A DNA stretch of 64,000 bases from an uncultured Phocaeicola sp. (GCA_944319745.1 CALUET010000013.1:1-64000), one strand, 5' to 3'; numbered from the stretch's first letter, positions 7,337-16,933 are shown. The notes: a model not told the origin generated them from the sequence alone. A program made the numbers and translations.

Positions 7337-7939
7337 ATGGATTCTTTATCTTCAAAAATATCTTTTTACGATTTCCTGAATATATTGGCAACAGGATTTC
7401 TATTGTTAAACTTAGGCTGTAACTTTGCAACCGAGAAGGGCATTGATTGGATCTTTATATCCATTGCCTCTTTCCTCATAGGATTAGTTTATCATCAACT
7501 GATGGAATGTACAATCGGTAAAGTTATTCGCAATTGCAAGTGGATTACGCAGCGGGCTTATGAGAAAGTGAAAAATGACATAGGCATTTCGCCTATGTCT
7601 GATTGTAAGCCCAATACATATCTAAAGGCTTATTATATGGTGGCGAAAAACAACTGCCTGATGAATATCCCTGTGTTAGAAGCACATATAGCCTTTGTCC
7701 GTAATATCTGGCCTATATTGCTCATTTATGTGATATCATTATGCGTGTGCCCATTGACAGCGGAAAAGTTTAACGCCTTCATCAATCCCTGTTATGCCGC
7801 TATAGGGATCACAACACTTCTGGTGCTATTGCCCTTTATTTGGTATAGGCTGCAAACCAAGGTATCTTATTTGGTTTGGGAGGGTGCTTGTTTTATAAAT
7901 CATATAATGAAAAATGAAAATGAAAAGAATAATCCTTAG
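7337..7939 (+). CDS. Inner-membrane protein of unknown function, about four helices
   Basis: 200 residues. Hydrophobic segments at about 12-27, 34-53, 126-142 and 150-171, separated by a basic cytoplasmic-looking stretch (CKWITQRAYEKVKND). No domain is recognised. Its start lies eight bases after the preceding stop and its 3' end overlaps the next gene by 26 bases, which implies translational coupling. It is the only membrane component of the five-gene run, so it could anchor or transmit information from the secreted partners. Confidence 0.6.
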   Translation: MDSLSSKISFYDFLNILATGFLLLNLGCNFATEKGIDWIFISIASFLIGLVYHQLMECTIGKVIRNCKWITQRAYEKVKNDIGISPMSDCKPNTYLKAYYMVAKNNCLMNIPVLEAHIAFVRNIWPILLIYVISLCVCPLTAEKFNAFINPCYAAIGITTLLVLLPFIWYRLQTKVSYLVWEGACFINHIMKNENEKNNP

Positions 7940-8399
7940 CAGTATCTTGTTTGTTGTAGCTTTGGGCGTGAATGCCCAAAGCTACAACAGCGACAAAGTG
8001 GCATTCACCAACTTTTTGGTGCGTATGTATAACAATGCCCCCTTTGAGGGGGTGCGTGCCGTGGACGATTACGACCATGCCTATCTTATTTCTGTACTGG
8101 CACTGGACAAAACAAAATACAAGACCGAGTCAGTAATCAACCGGGTGGCTTCAGTCAAAGCCATGGCACAGGCATCGCGTTATCTCAATGGCTCAAGCAT
8201 CACGGAGGACATGATCATCCACACTTCCGAAAAATCAGATGGCAGTTCGGACACGGAAATCATCGAAAACATCCGAGAATATTCCGTGGGTTACGTCAAG
8301 ACATTGGAACAACTGACTAACTTTATCCGCGAGGACGGTATGCAGGTCTTTATCTTCATCAAGCAGTTGGATATGTCGAATACAACGCAACAGAATTGA
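7914..8399 (+). CDS. Small secreted protein, possibly altered at its 3' end
   Basis: 161 residues. MKMKRIILSSILFVVALGVNA is a signal peptide; the start may be 7914 or 7920. The mature part (SYNSDKVAFTNFLVRMYNNA..., then DDYDHAYLISVLALD) is unassigned. It overlaps the previous gene by 26 bases. IS66 transposase remnant sequence begins within a few bases after the stop at 8397-8399, so the natural C-terminus may have been replaced when the element inserted or decayed. Last gene of the cluster starting at 4148. Confidence 0.55.
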   Translation: MKMKRIILSSILFVVALGVNAQSYNSDKVAFTNFLVRMYNNAPFEGVRAVDDYDHAYLISVLALDKTKYKTESVINRVASVKAMAQASRYLNGSSITEDMIIHTSEKSDGSSDTEIIENIREYSVGYVKTLEQLTNFIREDGMQVFIFIKQLDMSNTTQQN

Positions 8400-8402
8400 G
8401 CA

Positions 8403-8878
8403 CTGCTAGACAAGGCAAGTTTGTCGTACGATGAGTGCAAGGTGAAACGCCGAAAACTGACTGACCTGTCATGGATACCATAAAGGTGTGGCTGGTAACA
8501 GAAAGTATTAAATACAGCCCAAACTCTCAGTAAGAAAGACTATTACGCATGCCTATATTCGATGGGAAAATATGATGAAATGTCTGGAGGACGGGCATCT
8601 GCTTTGAGAGAATAATCTAGTAAAAAATGTCATCTGGCCGATTACTCTAGGACGGAAAAATTCCTCTTCTGCGGCAACCATGAGACAGCGTTCAATATGT
8701 CAGTCATCTGTTCCTTACTGTCACCTGTAAGATACATAATATAAACCAAAGGGATTATCTGAATGATGTCATCGTCCGAATGCCTTATTATAAAAAGGCG
8801 ACCCGTGAGCAGTTATTGAATCTGCTTCCACACAAATGGAAGCTACAACATATGGGAAGTGTATTGACAAGACAATAG
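8403..8878 (+). pseudogene. IS66-family transposase (TnpC) C-terminal remnant
   Basis: Three frames together spell the C-terminus of a Bacteroidetes IS66 transposase: LLDKASLSYDECKVKRRKLT; VWLVTESIKYSPNS after a frame change; KTITHAYIRWENMMKCLEDG; NNLVKNVIWPITLGRKN; then FCGNHETAFNMSVICSLLS; and finally KIHNINQRDYLNDVIVRMPY with ATREQLLNLLPHKWKLQ up to the stop at 8876-8878. Stops and at least two frameshifts interrupt it, and the N-terminal two thirds (including most of the catalytic DDE region) are absent. It cannot be functional. Family assignment from these blocks is strong. Confidence 0.85.
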
Positions 8879-9150
8879 GAAGAATCCGATAACCAATGAC
8901 TGCAACTACTAAGTTCATAGTGACAGGCGCTATTGTTACATATAAAGATTCACTACCTGTAGTTTATCGAATGTTTACAATAAAGTAAGCCTTTCCTCCA
9001 ATAGCATGTATAACGCCAAACACATGAGTTCATCGTCGTTTCACATCGACGGCAATGAATATCTGCCAATGCACAAGAAATACAGAAACACATCGCATTC
9101 TTTCGGGAGAAAGTCCCCGGGATACGATCAAAAAGATGCAGAAGGGCACA
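8879..9150. other. Gene-free spacer between IS66 remnant and rplQ terminator
   Basis: No open frame, RNA gene or promoter is supported here. A short inverted repeat CGTCG...CGACG lies near 9035-9052. It may include the degraded right end of the IS66 element, but I could not match a terminal inverted repeat. Confidence 0.4.
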
Positions 9151-9182
9151 AAAAAGGCGGGCACATTTTCATGTGTCCGCCT
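9151..9182 (-). terminator. Terminator of the ribosomal array after rplQ
   Basis: GGCGGGCACA at 9156-9165 pairs with TGTGTCCGCC at 9172-9181 (one G-U) around a six-base loop. Minus-strand transcription meets a T run immediately after it (A run 9150-9155). It lies 25 bases beyond the rplQ stop and ends the 18-kb rpsL-to-rplQ array. Confidence 0.85.
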
Positions 9183-9206
9183 CGAAATAATATGTCTGTT
9201 AGAGAA

Positions 9207-9743
9207 TTACTCAGCCTTAGCGTCCTTTTCTTCTGCAGGGGCTTCGGCAGCATTTTCAGCAACCGGAGCAACTGTTTCAGTTTCAGAAGACGCTGCTTCA
9301 GCAGCAGGTGCGGCAATTGCAGAAGCAGATTTCTTGGAACGACGTGTACGAGTGGCTTTCTTTTCAACGGTTTTCAGCATGTTTTCGTTGTAATCTACCA
9401 ACTCGATAAAACACATTTCCGCATTATCTCCTAAACGATTACCCGTTTTAATGATACGAGTATATCCGCCGGGACGATTTGCAATCTTCACAGAAACTTC
9501 CTTAAACAGCTCTGTTACCACATGTTTATCTTTCAAATAACTGAAAACAACACGACGAGAATTTGTTGTATCTTCTTTTGATCTTGTAAGCAACGGCTCA
9601 ACATACTTCTTCAAAGCTTTTGCCTTTGCAACAGTCGTAGTGATTCTTTTGTGCTTGATCAAGGAACATGCCATATTCGACAGCATCGCATGTCTATGAG
9701 CAGCAGTACGACTTAAATGGTTGAATTTCTTATTGTGTCTCAT
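9207..9743 (-). CDS. rplQ: Ribosomal protein L17 with acidic Ala-rich tail
   Basis: 178 residues. The first 120 are canonical L17 of the large subunit near the exit tunnel ([20 protein letters not shown] start, then [20 protein letters not shown]). The enterobacterial protein is about 127 residues; here a tail of about 50 residues rich in Ala, Glu and Val follows a basic [12 protein letters not shown] linker. It is the last gene of the array, starting one base after the rpoA stop. Confidence 0.95.
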   Translation of the reverse strand: MRHNKKFNHLSRTAAHRHAMLSNMACSLIKHKRITTTVAKAKALKKYVEPLLTRSKEDTTNSRRVVFSYLKDKHVVTELFKEVSVKIANRPGGYTRIIKTGNRLGDNAEMCFIELVDYNENMLKTVEKKATRTRRSKKSASAIAAPAAEAASSETETVAPVAENAAEAPAEEKDAKAE

Positions 9744-9744
9744 T

Positions 9745-10737
9745 TTATTCTTTGTCTAATTTATACTTAGAAATATCTGTTCCAAACGACAGATTCAGAC
9801 TCTCGAGCAAATCATCAAGCTCCGTGAGCGATTTCTTACCGAAGTTGCGGAATTTCAACAGGTCAGTCTTATTAAACTGTACCAGATCGCCCAATGTTTC
9901 CACATCGGCAGCCTTCAAACAGTTCAATGCACGAACCGAAAGGTCCATATCGACTAACTTAGTCTTCAGCAACTGACGCATATGCAACAATTCTTCATCA
10001 AACTCTTCATTGCCATCCACATCTGCAGTTTCCAAAGTGATTTTCTCGTCAGAGAACAGCATGAAGTGATAAATCAAGATTTTGGCAGCTTCTTTCAGCG
10101 CATCTTTCGGGTGAATGGAACCATCCGTCGTAATCTCAAGAACCAATTTTTCATAATCAGTCTTTTGTTCTACACGATAATTCTCTACCGCATACTTCAC
10201 ATTACGAATCGGAGTGTAAATGGAATCGATGGGTATTACGTTCACATCGGTGCAGAACTCCCGGTTTTCATCAGCCGGAACATATCCGCGACCTTTGTTA
10301 ATCGTAAGATCGATTTTCATAGTTGCTTTTGAATCTAAATGGCAAATAACCAATTCAGGATTTAACACTTCAAATCCGGTCAAATACTTACCAATATCGC
10401 CTGCCTTAAATTCAGTAGAATTCTCAACGGTAATACTTACCTTTTCATTTTCGAATTCCTCAACTATTTGCTTGAATCGTACTTGCTTCAGATTCAAGAG
10501 AATGTTAGTAACATCTTCTTTTACTCCCGGAATAGTAGCGAACTCATGCTCCACTCCTTCGATATGAATCGTATTGATCGCATAGCCTTCCAGAGAAGAA
10601 AGAAGAATACGGCGTAAAGCATTACCTACAGTAATACCGAAACCGGGTTCAAGCGGACGGAATTCGAATTTTCCGAATTTATTATCCGCTTCCAACATTA
10701 AAACTTTATCAGGTTTTTGAAATGCTAATATCGCCAT
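9745..10737 (-). CDS. rpoA: RNA polymerase alpha subunit
   Basis: 330 residues, the usual length. The N-terminal assembly domain carries the dimer-forming segment [20 protein letters not shown] (about 35-54). The C-terminal domain (about 250-320) has the helix-hairpin-helix motif [20 protein letters not shown] and [19 protein letters not shown] that contacts upstream DNA and activators. The alpha dimer nucleates beta and beta' assembly; those subunits are encoded at 36559-44687. It lies between rpsD and rplQ as in other bacteria. Confidence 0.97.
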   Translation of the reverse strand: MAILAFQKPDKVLMLEADNKFGKFEFRPLEPGFGITVGNALRRILLSSLEGYAINTIHIEGVEHEFATIPGVKEDVTNILLNLKQVRFKQIVEEFENEKVSITVENSTEFKAGDIGKYLTGFEVLNPELVICHLDSKATMKIDLTINKGRGYVPADENREFCTDVNVIPIDSIYTPIRNVKYAVENYRVEQKTDYEKLVLEITTDGSIHPKDALKEAAKILIYHFMLFSDEKITLETADVDGNEEFDEELLHMRQLLKTKLVDMDLSVRALNCLKAADVETLGDLVQFNKTDLLKFRNFGKKSLTELDDLLESLNLSFGTDISKYKLDKE

Positions 10738-10748
10738 GGAATCAATTA

Positions 10749-11354
10749 TTATTTAGAATACAATTCAACGATCAAATGCTCTTTAATATTTTCAGGGATG
10801 TCTGCTCTTGCAGGAATGTGCAATAATTTTCCTGTCTTTGTATTCTCATCCCACTCCAGCCATGGGTACTTACTGTGATTAAAGCCGGCCAATGAATTTG
10901 AAATCACTTCAAGTGACTTAGACTTTTCACGTACACCTACCAACTGACCCGGTTTTACCGAATAAGAAGGAATATTTACAACCTTGCCATCCACCACGAT
11001 ATGACGATGACTTACAAGCTGACGTGCTGCCGCACGCGTAGGTGCAATTCCCATACGGAATACAATGTTATCCAAACGACACTCAAGGCTTTGCAACAAA
11101 ATTTCACCGGTAATACCGCTCATGCCCGCAGCCTTTTTAAACATATTACGGAATTGTTTTTCAAGAACTCCATAAGTATATTTAGCTTTCTGCTTTTCTG
11201 CCAACATGACACCGTACTCAGATACTTTTCTACGGCGAGTATTTCCATGTTGTCCGGGAGGATAGTTTTTCTTTGCCAATATTTTATCCGCCCCAAAAAT
11301 TGCTTCTCCGAATTTACGTGCAATTCTAGTTTTTGGTCCAGTATATCTAGCCAT
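10749..11354 (-). CDS. rpsD: Ribosomal protein S4
   Basis: 201 residues. Primary 16S rRNA binder that starts assembly of the small-subunit body and forms part of the mRNA entry site. The S4-type RNA-binding domain is clear ([20 protein letters not shown], then [20 protein letters not shown]). The N-terminus [20 protein letters not shown] lacks the four Cys of zinc-binding S4, so this is the zinc-free form. The 121-base gap to rpsK is the longest inside the alpha section and might hold a control site, but I see no hairpin there. Confidence 0.97.
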   Translation of the reverse strand: MARYTGPKTRIARKFGEAIFGADKILAKKNYPPGQHGNTRRRKVSEYGVMLAEKQKAKYTYGVLEKQFRNMFKKAAGMSGITGEILLQSLECRLDNIVFRMGIAPTRAAARQLVSHRHIVVDGKVVNIPSYSVKPGQLVGVREKSKSLEVISNSLAGFNHSKYPWLEWDENTKTGKLLHIPARADIPENIKEHLIVELYSK

Positions 11355-11475
11355 CTCTTTTTCTAATTTAATTGTTTATGAATGAACTCAATTTGTTGCA
11401 GCCGCGATTACAGAAAGGAATGCAATCCATTATTAAACAAAATCAAGTTACATCTATTATAGGTTATCTCAAAAA

Positions 11476-11865
11476 TTACACTCTTCTTCTTTTAGGAGGG
11501 CGACAACCATTATGAGGCAATGGAGTCACGTCTATAATTTCTGTAACTTCAATTCCTGCCCCATGCACGGTTCTGATGGCAGACTCACGTCCGTTCCCAG
11601 GACCTTTCACATATGCTTTAACCTTTCTCAGGCCGAGATCGTATGCAACTTTCGCACAATCTTGTGCAGCCATCTGCGCTGCATAAGGAGTGTTCTTCTT
11701 AGAACCTCTAAATCCCATTTTACCTGCAGAAGACCATGATATGATTTGGCCTTCACTGTTTGCCAAAGAAACAATAATGTTATTGAATGAAGAATGAACA
11801 TGCAACTGCCCATTCGCTTCAACTTTTACATTTCTTTTTTTAGCTGCGACTGTTTTTTTTGCCAT
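11476..11865 (-). CDS. rpsK: Ribosomal protein S11
   Basis: 129 residues; start set at [20 protein letters not shown] (11865) rather than the upstream MLN extension. S11 sits on the platform of the small subunit near the E-site mRNA. Family blocks: [20 protein letters not shown], and [20 protein letters not shown] near the C-terminus, ending [12 protein letters not shown]. Twelve bases separate it from rpsM. Confidence 0.96.
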   Translation of the reverse strand: MAKKTVAAKKRNVKVEANGQLHVHSSFNNIIVSLANSEGQIISWSSAGKMGFRGSKKNTPYAAQMAAQDCAKVAYDLGLRKVKAYVKGPGNGRESAIRTVHGAGIEVTEIIDVTPLPHNGCRPPKRRRV

Positions 11866-11877
11866 ATTCAACAATTA

Positions 11878-12258
11878 TTATTTAGTAGCTTTTTTCTTAT
11901 TTGCAACTGTTTTCTTTCTTCCTTTACGCGTACGAGCATTGTTTTTAGTACTCTGCCCTCTCACAGGTAAGCCCAAACGGTGACGGATTCCACGATAACA
12001 ACCGATATCCATCAATCGTTTAATATTCAACTGAATCTCTGAACGAAGGTCTCCTTCCACTTTATATTCAGCTGCGATGATTTCACGGATCTTAGCTGCT
12101 TGTTCATCATTCCAATCTTTTACTTTAAGATCACGATCAACTCCTGCCTTATCCAAAATCTTTGCCGAACTACTGCGCCCGATACCATAAATGTATGTCA
12201 ACGCAATCTCACCTCTCTTATTCTGAGGCAAATCTACACCTACTATTCTTATAGCCAT
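11878..12258 (-). CDS. rpsM: Ribosomal protein S13
   Basis: 126 residues. Head protein that contacts the large subunit through bridge B1 and the P-site tRNA through its basic tail. Seen: [20 protein letters not shown], the helix-hairpin-helix [20 protein letters not shown], and the conserved [14 protein letters not shown] with [13 protein letters not shown]. It follows rpmJ with a 32-base gap. Confidence 0.96.
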   Translation of the reverse strand: MAIRIVGVDLPQNKRGEIALTYIYGIGRSSSAKILDKAGVDRDLKVKDWNDEQAAKIREIIAAEYKVEGDLRSEIQLNIKRLMDIGCYRGIRHRLGLPVRGQSTKNNARTRKGRKKTVANKKKATK

Positions 12259-12290
12259 AACTAAATTATTTTTCCTGCAAAAATAATAAA

Positions 12291-12407
12291 TTATCCTTGA
12301 CGTTGTTTAAACTTAGGATTTTTCTTGTTAATAACATACAAACGGCCTTTACGTCTAACAATTTTACATTCCGGCGTACGTTTTTTCACTGATGCTCTTA
12401 CTTTCAT
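12291..12407 (-). CDS. rpmJ: Ribosomal protein L36, zinc-free form
   Basis: 38 residues: [20 protein letters not shown], then [18 protein letters not shown]. This small 23S rRNA-binding protein usually carries a C-C-C-H zinc site. Here only one Cys remains, so it is the zinc-independent type. It sits between infA and rpsM in the standard order and is too short for usual gene-length cut-offs. Confidence 0.93.
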   Translation of the reverse strand: MKVRASVKKRTPECKIVRRKGRLYVINKKNPKFKQRQG

Positions 12408-12418
12408 ATTATATTATT

Positions 12419-12637
12419 TTATTTATATCTAAAAACAATTCTTCCCTTTGATAAGTCGTAAGGAGACATTTCAACTCTAACTTTATCGCCAGGCAATATT
12501 TTTATGTAATGCATTCGCATTTTACCTGAAATATGAGCTGTAATCTCATGCCCGTTTTCCAACTCTACACGAAACATTGCATTCGACAATGCTTCTACGA
12601 TTACTCCATCTTGTTCTATTGCAGATTGTTTTGCCAT
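12419..12637 (-). CDS. infA: Translation initiation factor IF-1
   Basis: 72 residues, a single S1/OB-fold domain ([20 protein letters not shown], then [20 protein letters not shown] and a [12 protein letters not shown] end). IF-1 binds the 30S A site and works with IF-2 and IF-3 in start-codon selection. It begins one base after the map stop. Confidence 0.96.
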   Translation of the reverse strand: MAKQSAIEQDGVIVEALSNAMFRVELENGHEITAHISGKMRMHYIKILPGDKVRVEMSPYDLSKGRIVFRYK

Positions 12638-12638
12638 A

Positions 12639-13436
12639 TTAAATTGCTTTATCTCCTAAAACTTGTTCTATATACTCAAATGATGATAAAATATCTGCTT
12701 TCCCCATCCCAATTGCAACTGAATGTTCGAAATGAGCGGCACACTTATGGTCACGTGTCGTTATCGTCCATCGGTCGCTTTCCATCTGAATCTGCCGATC
12801 ACCTAATGTAATCATGGGCTCTATTGCAATACACATTCCTTTTTTTAAAAGAGAACCCGTACCTCTTTTCCCATAATTGGGCACTTGGGGATCTTCATGC
12901 ATCTCACGTCCGATTCCGTGACCAACAAATTCACGAACCACTCCATAAGAATAAGATTCGCAATATTGCTGAATCGCATATCCAATATCGCCCAATCGTT
13001 TTCCATGAACAGCTAGTTCAATTCCTTTATAAAGGGCTTCCTTAGTATGCTCCAGAAGAGCAAGTATCTCTGGTTTCACGTCGCCTACACAAAAAGTATA
13101 AGCAGAATCACCACAAAATCCATTTAAAAGAACACCACAATCGACAGATACAATGTCACCATCTTTCAAAGGAGTATCATTAGGTATTCCATGTACTACC
13201 TGCTCATTTACCGAAGTACATAATGAGGCAGGGAAAGGTCCTCCATAAGGATTCGGAAATCCTTTGAAAGTCGGTATTGCACCATGATCCCGGATGAACT
13301 CCTCCGCCACTTTATCAAGCTGGCGGGTTGTAACACCAGGAGTTATCAATTTTGCAACTTCAGCCAAAGTCTTTCCCACAAGGAGATTACTTTGACGCAG
13401 AAGTTCTATCTCATCATCTGTTTTAAGAAATATCAT
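12639..13436 (-). CDS. map: Methionine aminopeptidase, type I
   Basis: 265 residues. Removes the initiator Met from nascent proteins with small second residues. The pita-bread metal site is complete: Asp pair in [18 protein letters not shown], His in [12 protein letters not shown], Glu in IEPMITLG, and Glu in HFEHSVAIG. No N-terminal zinc finger, as expected for bacterial enzymes. It lies between secY and infA. Nine bases separate it from secY. Adenylate kinase, present at this position in some bacteria, is absent. Confidence 0.96.
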   Translation of the reverse strand: MIFLKTDDEIELLRQSNLLVGKTLAEVAKLITPGVTTRQLDKVAEEFIRDHGAIPTFKGFPNPYGGPFPASLCTSVNEQVVHGIPNDTPLKDGDIVSVDCGVLLNGFCGDSAYTFCVGDVKPEILALLEHTKEALYKGIELAVHGKRLGDIGYAIQQYCESYSYGVVREFVGHGIGREMHEDPQVPNYGKRGTGSLLKKGMCIAIEPMITLGDRQIQMESDRWTITTRDHKCAAHFEHSVAIGMGKADILSSFEYIEQVLGDKAI

Positions 13437-13445
13437 TCCAAATCT

Positions 13446-14792
13446 TTAATAAGCCGCAACATTTCCAGAACGGCCTCTGATTCTTCCTGAACTCAACAAG
13501 CCATCATAGTGACGCATCAATAAATGACTCTCAATTTGCTGCAATGTATCAAGAACAACGCCGACAAGAATCAACAAAGATGTCCCGCCAAAAAATTGAG
13601 CGAACTCGGCCTGTACATTAAATATTCCGGCAAAAGCCGGTAAAATTGCAATAATCGCTAAAAAGAGAGAACCAGGTAAAGTGATACGCGACATAATCGT
13701 ATCGATATACTCCGCAGTACTTTTACCTGGCTTTATTCCTGGAATAAAGCCGTTATTTCTCTTCATATCTTCGGCCATCTGATTGGGATTAATCGTTATC
13801 GCCGTATAAAACCATGTAAACAAGATGATCAACAATGCAAAAACTACATTATACCAAAAACTTGTATGGTCTGTAAAGGCACGAGCAATGCCACTTGCTG
13901 TTGCAGCATTAGAATATCCCACGATAGCAAGCGGGATAAACATAATCGCTTGAGCAAAAATGATAGGCATTACATTGGCAGCATTAACTTTCAGCGGAAT
14001 GTATTGTCTGGCACCTCCGTACTGCTTGTTCCCCACAATACGCTTTGCATATTGCACAGGAATCTTACGAACACCTTGTACCAACAAAATCGCTGCTGCG
14101 ATAACCAATATTAAAATCACAATCTCCAACAAGAACATTATAATACCTCCTGCACCGGGAGAAGCAAGTCGAGATACAAATTCTCCGGAAAAAGCCTGAG
14201 GCAAACGAGCAATAATACCGATCATGATGATCAACGATACGCCATTACCTATTCCCTTATCCGTAATTCTTTCTCCCAGCCACAAGATAAACATACTTCC
14301 TGCTGCCAAAAAAATGGTAGAAGTAATTATAAAGAATGTCCAATCTAATGAAGCATTAAGAGCTGCACCTGCTTGCAATTTCAAATTAATCAAATAAGAA
14401 GGAGCCTGGAAAATCAGAATGAAAATAGTCAGAATACGAGTATACTGATTTATTTTACGACGTCCGCTTTCACCCTCACGCTGCAGTTTTTGAAAATAAG
14501 GAACTGCAATAGCCAACAACTGAATCACAATGGATGCAGAAATATAAGGCATGATTCCTAATGCAAAAATAGATGCATTAGAGAATGCTCCACCCGAAAA
14601 CATGTTCAATAAGGCAAGCAATCCTTCACTCGTTTGCTCATGCAATTTTGAAAGTCTGTCCGGATCAATTCCCGGTAACACGACAAATGAACCGAATCGA
14701 TAAATTGCAACAAACAATATAGTTATGAGGATCCGTTGTCTCAGATCCTCAATATTCCATATATTCTTTAATGTTTCAATAGATTTTCTCAT
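13446..14792 (-). CDS. secY: Protein translocase channel subunit SecY
   Basis: 448 residues with ten membrane helices. It forms the Sec channel with SecE (47538-47732) and SecG. Typical segments: LRQRILITILFVAIYRFGSF (first helix), the plug region after GIDPDRLSKL, and the cytoplasmic loops that bind ribosome and SecA (KRNNGFIPGIKPGKSTAEYI). It starts four bases before the rplO stop, the standard position in the spc section. Confidence 0.97.
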   Translation of the reverse strand: MRKSIETLKNIWNIEDLRQRILITILFVAIYRFGSFVVLPGIDPDRLSKLHEQTSEGLLALLNMFSGGAFSNASIFALGIMPYISASIVIQLLAIAVPYFQKLQREGESGRRKINQYTRILTIFILIFQAPSYLINLKLQAGAALNASLDWTFFIITSTIFLAAGSMFILWLGERITDKGIGNGVSLIIMIGIIARLPQAFSGEFVSRLASPGAGGIIMFLLEIVILILVIAAAILLVQGVRKIPVQYAKRIVGNKQYGGARQYIPLKVNAANVMPIIFAQAIMFIPLAIVGYSNAATASGIARAFTDHTSFWYNVVFALLIILFTWFYTAITINPNQMAEDMKRNNGFIPGIKPGKSTAEYIDTIMSRITLPGSLFLAIIAILPAFAGIFNVQAEFAQFFGGTSLLILVGVVLDTLQQIESHLLMRHYDGLLSSGRIRGRSGNVAAY

Positions 14793-14796
14793 TGAA

Positions 14797-15243
14797 TCAG
14801 AGTTTTACTGCATTACCACCTACGGCTTCGATTGCAGCTACAGCACTTTTAGAGAAAGCATTTGCTTCTACCTCAAGCTTTGTAGTTAAACTACCGTTAC
14901 CAAGAATTTTCACCAAGTGTTTAGAAGATACAAAACCAGCTTCAATAAAGTCCTTAATAGTCACTTTCGTTAACTGCTTTTCCTCAGCCAAAGCCTGCAA
15001 CGTACTAAGATTAATTGCTTTATATTCCACACGGTTTATATTCTTAAAACCATACTTCGGAACACGACGTTGAAGAGGCATCTGTCCTCCTTCAAAACCG
15101 ATCTTCTTTGAATAACCAGATCTTGACTTAGCACCTTTATGTCCTCTCGTTGAAGTTCCGCCCAAACCAGAGCCTGCACCACGGCCAACTCTTTTTCTGG
15201 TTTTAATAGAACCTTCTGCTGGATGTAAATTATTTAAATTCAT
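14797..15243 (-). CDS. rplO: Ribosomal protein L15
   Basis: 148 residues; the start MNLNNLHPAEGSIKTRKRVG at 15243 fits the family better than the three-residue upstream extension. L15 is a late-assembling large-subunit protein threading into 23S rRNA with a basic Gly-rich tail (GSGLGGTSTRGHKGAKSRSG), followed by FEGGQMPLQRRVPKYGF. Four bases upstream of the secY start. Confidence 0.96.
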   Translation of the reverse strand: MNLNNLHPAEGSIKTRKRVGRGAGSGLGGTSTRGHKGAKSRSGYSKKIGFEGGQMPLQRRVPKYGFKNINRVEYKAINLSTLQALAEEKQLTKVTIKDFIEAGFVSSKHLVKILGNGSLTTKLEVEANAFSKSAVAAIEAVGGNAVKL

Positions 15244-15273
15244 AATTACCAAATATTCTCTTTAATACTAATA

Positions 15274-15450
15274 TCATTTAATGATTACAACAAGGTGTTT
15301 CACCTTTTCAACCATTCCCAAAATTGAAGGAGTTGCTTCGTGCTCGACTACATGATTCAGTTTACGAAGTCCCAATGAATCCAATGTGCGTTTCTGATTT
15401 TTCGGAGCGCCAATTCTACTCTTTACTTGTTTTATTTTTATTGTCGACAT
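15274..15450 (-). CDS. rpmD: Ribosomal protein L30
   Basis: 58 residues: MSTIKIKQVKSRIGAPKNQK, RTLDSLGLRKLNHVVEHEAT, PSILGMVEKVKHLVVIIK. This is a full-length bacterial L30, a small alpha/beta protein on the large subunit. It lies between rpsE and rplO in the standard order, with twelve bases after the rpsE stop. Confidence 0.94.
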   Translation of the reverse strand: MSTIKIKQVKSRIGAPKNQKRTLDSLGLRKLNHVVEHEATPSILGMVEKVKHLVVIIK

Positions 15451-15462
15451 CTTTTTCCCTCC

Positions 15463-15978
15463 TTATCCTTTAAATACTTTTTCGATACTGATGCCTCTAT
15501 TTTGAGCAACCATACGGGCATCTCTCATCTCGCTCAAAGCCAGAATCGTAGCTTTAACCAAATTGTGAGGATTAGAAGAGCCTTTAGATTTTGCCAACAC
15601 ATCGGTAATACCAACACTCTCCAAAACTGCACGCATTGCACCACCGGCAACAACCCCGGTACCGGCAGAAGCTGGTTTAATAAAAACTCTTGCTCCACCG
15701 AATTTTGCAGACTGTTCATGAGGAACAGTTCCTTTCAAAACAGGGACACGTGACAGGTTCTTTTTTGCAGCCTCTACGCCTTTTGCTATCGCAGCAGTAA
15801 CCTCTCCGGCTTTACCTAGGCCCCAACCTATAATACCGTCTTCGTTACCTACCACAACTATAGCCGAGAAACTAAATGTTCTACCTCCTTTTGTGACTTT
15901 GGTAACACGGTTTATAGCAACTAATCTGTCTTTTAACTCTATATCGTTAGAAATCTTAACTCTATTATTAACTGCCAT
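15463..15978 (-). CDS. rpsE: Ribosomal protein S5
   Basis: 171 residues; start at [20 protein letters not shown] (15978). S5 lines the mRNA entry tunnel and affects decoding accuracy. The N-terminal double-stranded-RNA-binding-like domain ([20 protein letters not shown]) and the C-terminal domain ([34 protein letters not shown]) are intact. Five bases after rplR. Confidence 0.96.
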   Translation of the reverse strand: MAVNNRVKISNDIELKDRLVAINRVTKVTKGGRTFSFSAIVVVGNEDGIIGWGLGKAGEVTAAIAKGVEAAKKNLSRVPVLKGTVPHEQSAKFGGARVFIKPASAGTGVVAGGAMRAVLESVGITDVLAKSKGSSNPHNLVKATILALSEMRDARMVAQNRGISIEKVFKG

Positions 15979-15983
15979 ATCCA

Positions 15984-16325
15984 TTAAAATTTAAGTCCAC
16001 CGTTACGAGCAGCATCAGCCACTTCTTTTATTCTCCCATGATATAAGTAGCCATTACGGTCAAACACGACAGTCGTAATACCAGCTTCTTGAGCTTTCTT
16101 CGCTATCAACTCACCAACTTTGGCTGCTTGTTCTTTCTTAGGCATTGCATCCATTCCCAAAGAAGAAGCGGCTGCTAATGTCTTACCATTCAGATCGTCG
16201 ATAAGTTGAACATAGATCTGCTTGTTACTTCTAAATACACACATACGTGGACGTTCAGTAGTTCCTGAGACCTTATTGCGTACTCTGTATTTAATCTTAA
16301 TTCGTCTTTCTATTTTTGTTGTCAT
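15984..16325 (-). CDS. rplR: Ribosomal protein L18
   Basis: 113 residues. Binds 5S rRNA with L5 to form the central protuberance. Family blocks: [40 protein letters not shown], and the C-terminal [20 protein letters not shown]. Twenty bases separate it from rplF. Confidence 0.96.
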   Translation of the reverse strand: MTTKIERRIKIKYRVRNKVSGTTERPRMCVFRSNKQIYVQLIDDLNGKTLAAASSLGMDAMPKKEQAAKVGELIAKKAQEAGITTVVFDRNGYLYHGRIKEVADAARNGGLKF

Positions 16326-16345
16326 AATCGTTCTATTTACATAAA

Positions 16346-16915
16346 TTACTTAGCGCCAGCTGATTTACCAGACTTTCTACGAATTTCTTCGCCAACAAAC
16401 TTAATACCTTTCCCTTTATAAGGTTCCGGCTTACGGAAAGAGCGTATTTTTGAACAAACCTGACCTAGCAATTGTTTGTCACAAGATTCCAATATAATAA
16501 GGGGGTTTTTATTTCTTTCTGATTTCGTTTCCACTTTAATTTCAGGAGGTAACTGCATAAAAATATTATGCGTATAACCCAATGCGAAATCAATGATATT
16601 ACCATTGTTCGAAGCACGGTAACCAACACCCACAAGTTCCAACTCTTTTCTGTAACCTTCTGAAACGCCTACCACCATGTTATGAATCAAAGCACGATAT
16701 AATCCATGAAAAGCATGACGTTGTTTCGGGTTATCAAGCATTGCGTTTTCATTTTCTGTCAACACGACATGCCCTTCTGCTATTGCAACATTTATAGAAG
16801 GATCAACAAACTGACTTAATTCACCTTTCGGACCTTTTACATTTACTACATTATCCTTCAGAGTAACTGTTACTCCTGCCGGGATATTAATAGGTAATTT
16901 TCCAATTCTTGACAT
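16346..16915 (-). CDS. rplF: Ribosomal protein L6
   Basis: 189 residues. Two-domain protein near the sarcin-ricin loop and GTPase centre of the large subunit. Seen: [30 protein letters not shown], and the family signature [20 protein letters not shown] in the C-terminal domain. Eighteen bases after rpsH. Confidence 0.97.
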   Translation of the reverse strand: MSRIGKLPINIPAGVTVTLKDNVVNVKGPKGELSQFVDPSINVAIAEGHVVLTENENAMLDNPKQRHAFHGLYRALIHNMVVGVSEGYRKELELVGVGYRASNNGNIIDFALGYTHNIFMQLPPEIKVETKSERNKNPLIILESCDKQLLGQVCSKIRSFRKPEPYKGKGIKFVGEEIRRKSGKSAGAK

Positions 16916-16933
16916 TGTACATCCTCCTCTACA

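Noticed and set aside
9006-9434. Open frames opposite rplQ
   Set aside because: Antisense shadow of a conserved ribosomal gene; Ser/Phe/Cys-rich translation produced by the Ala-Glu tail codons.
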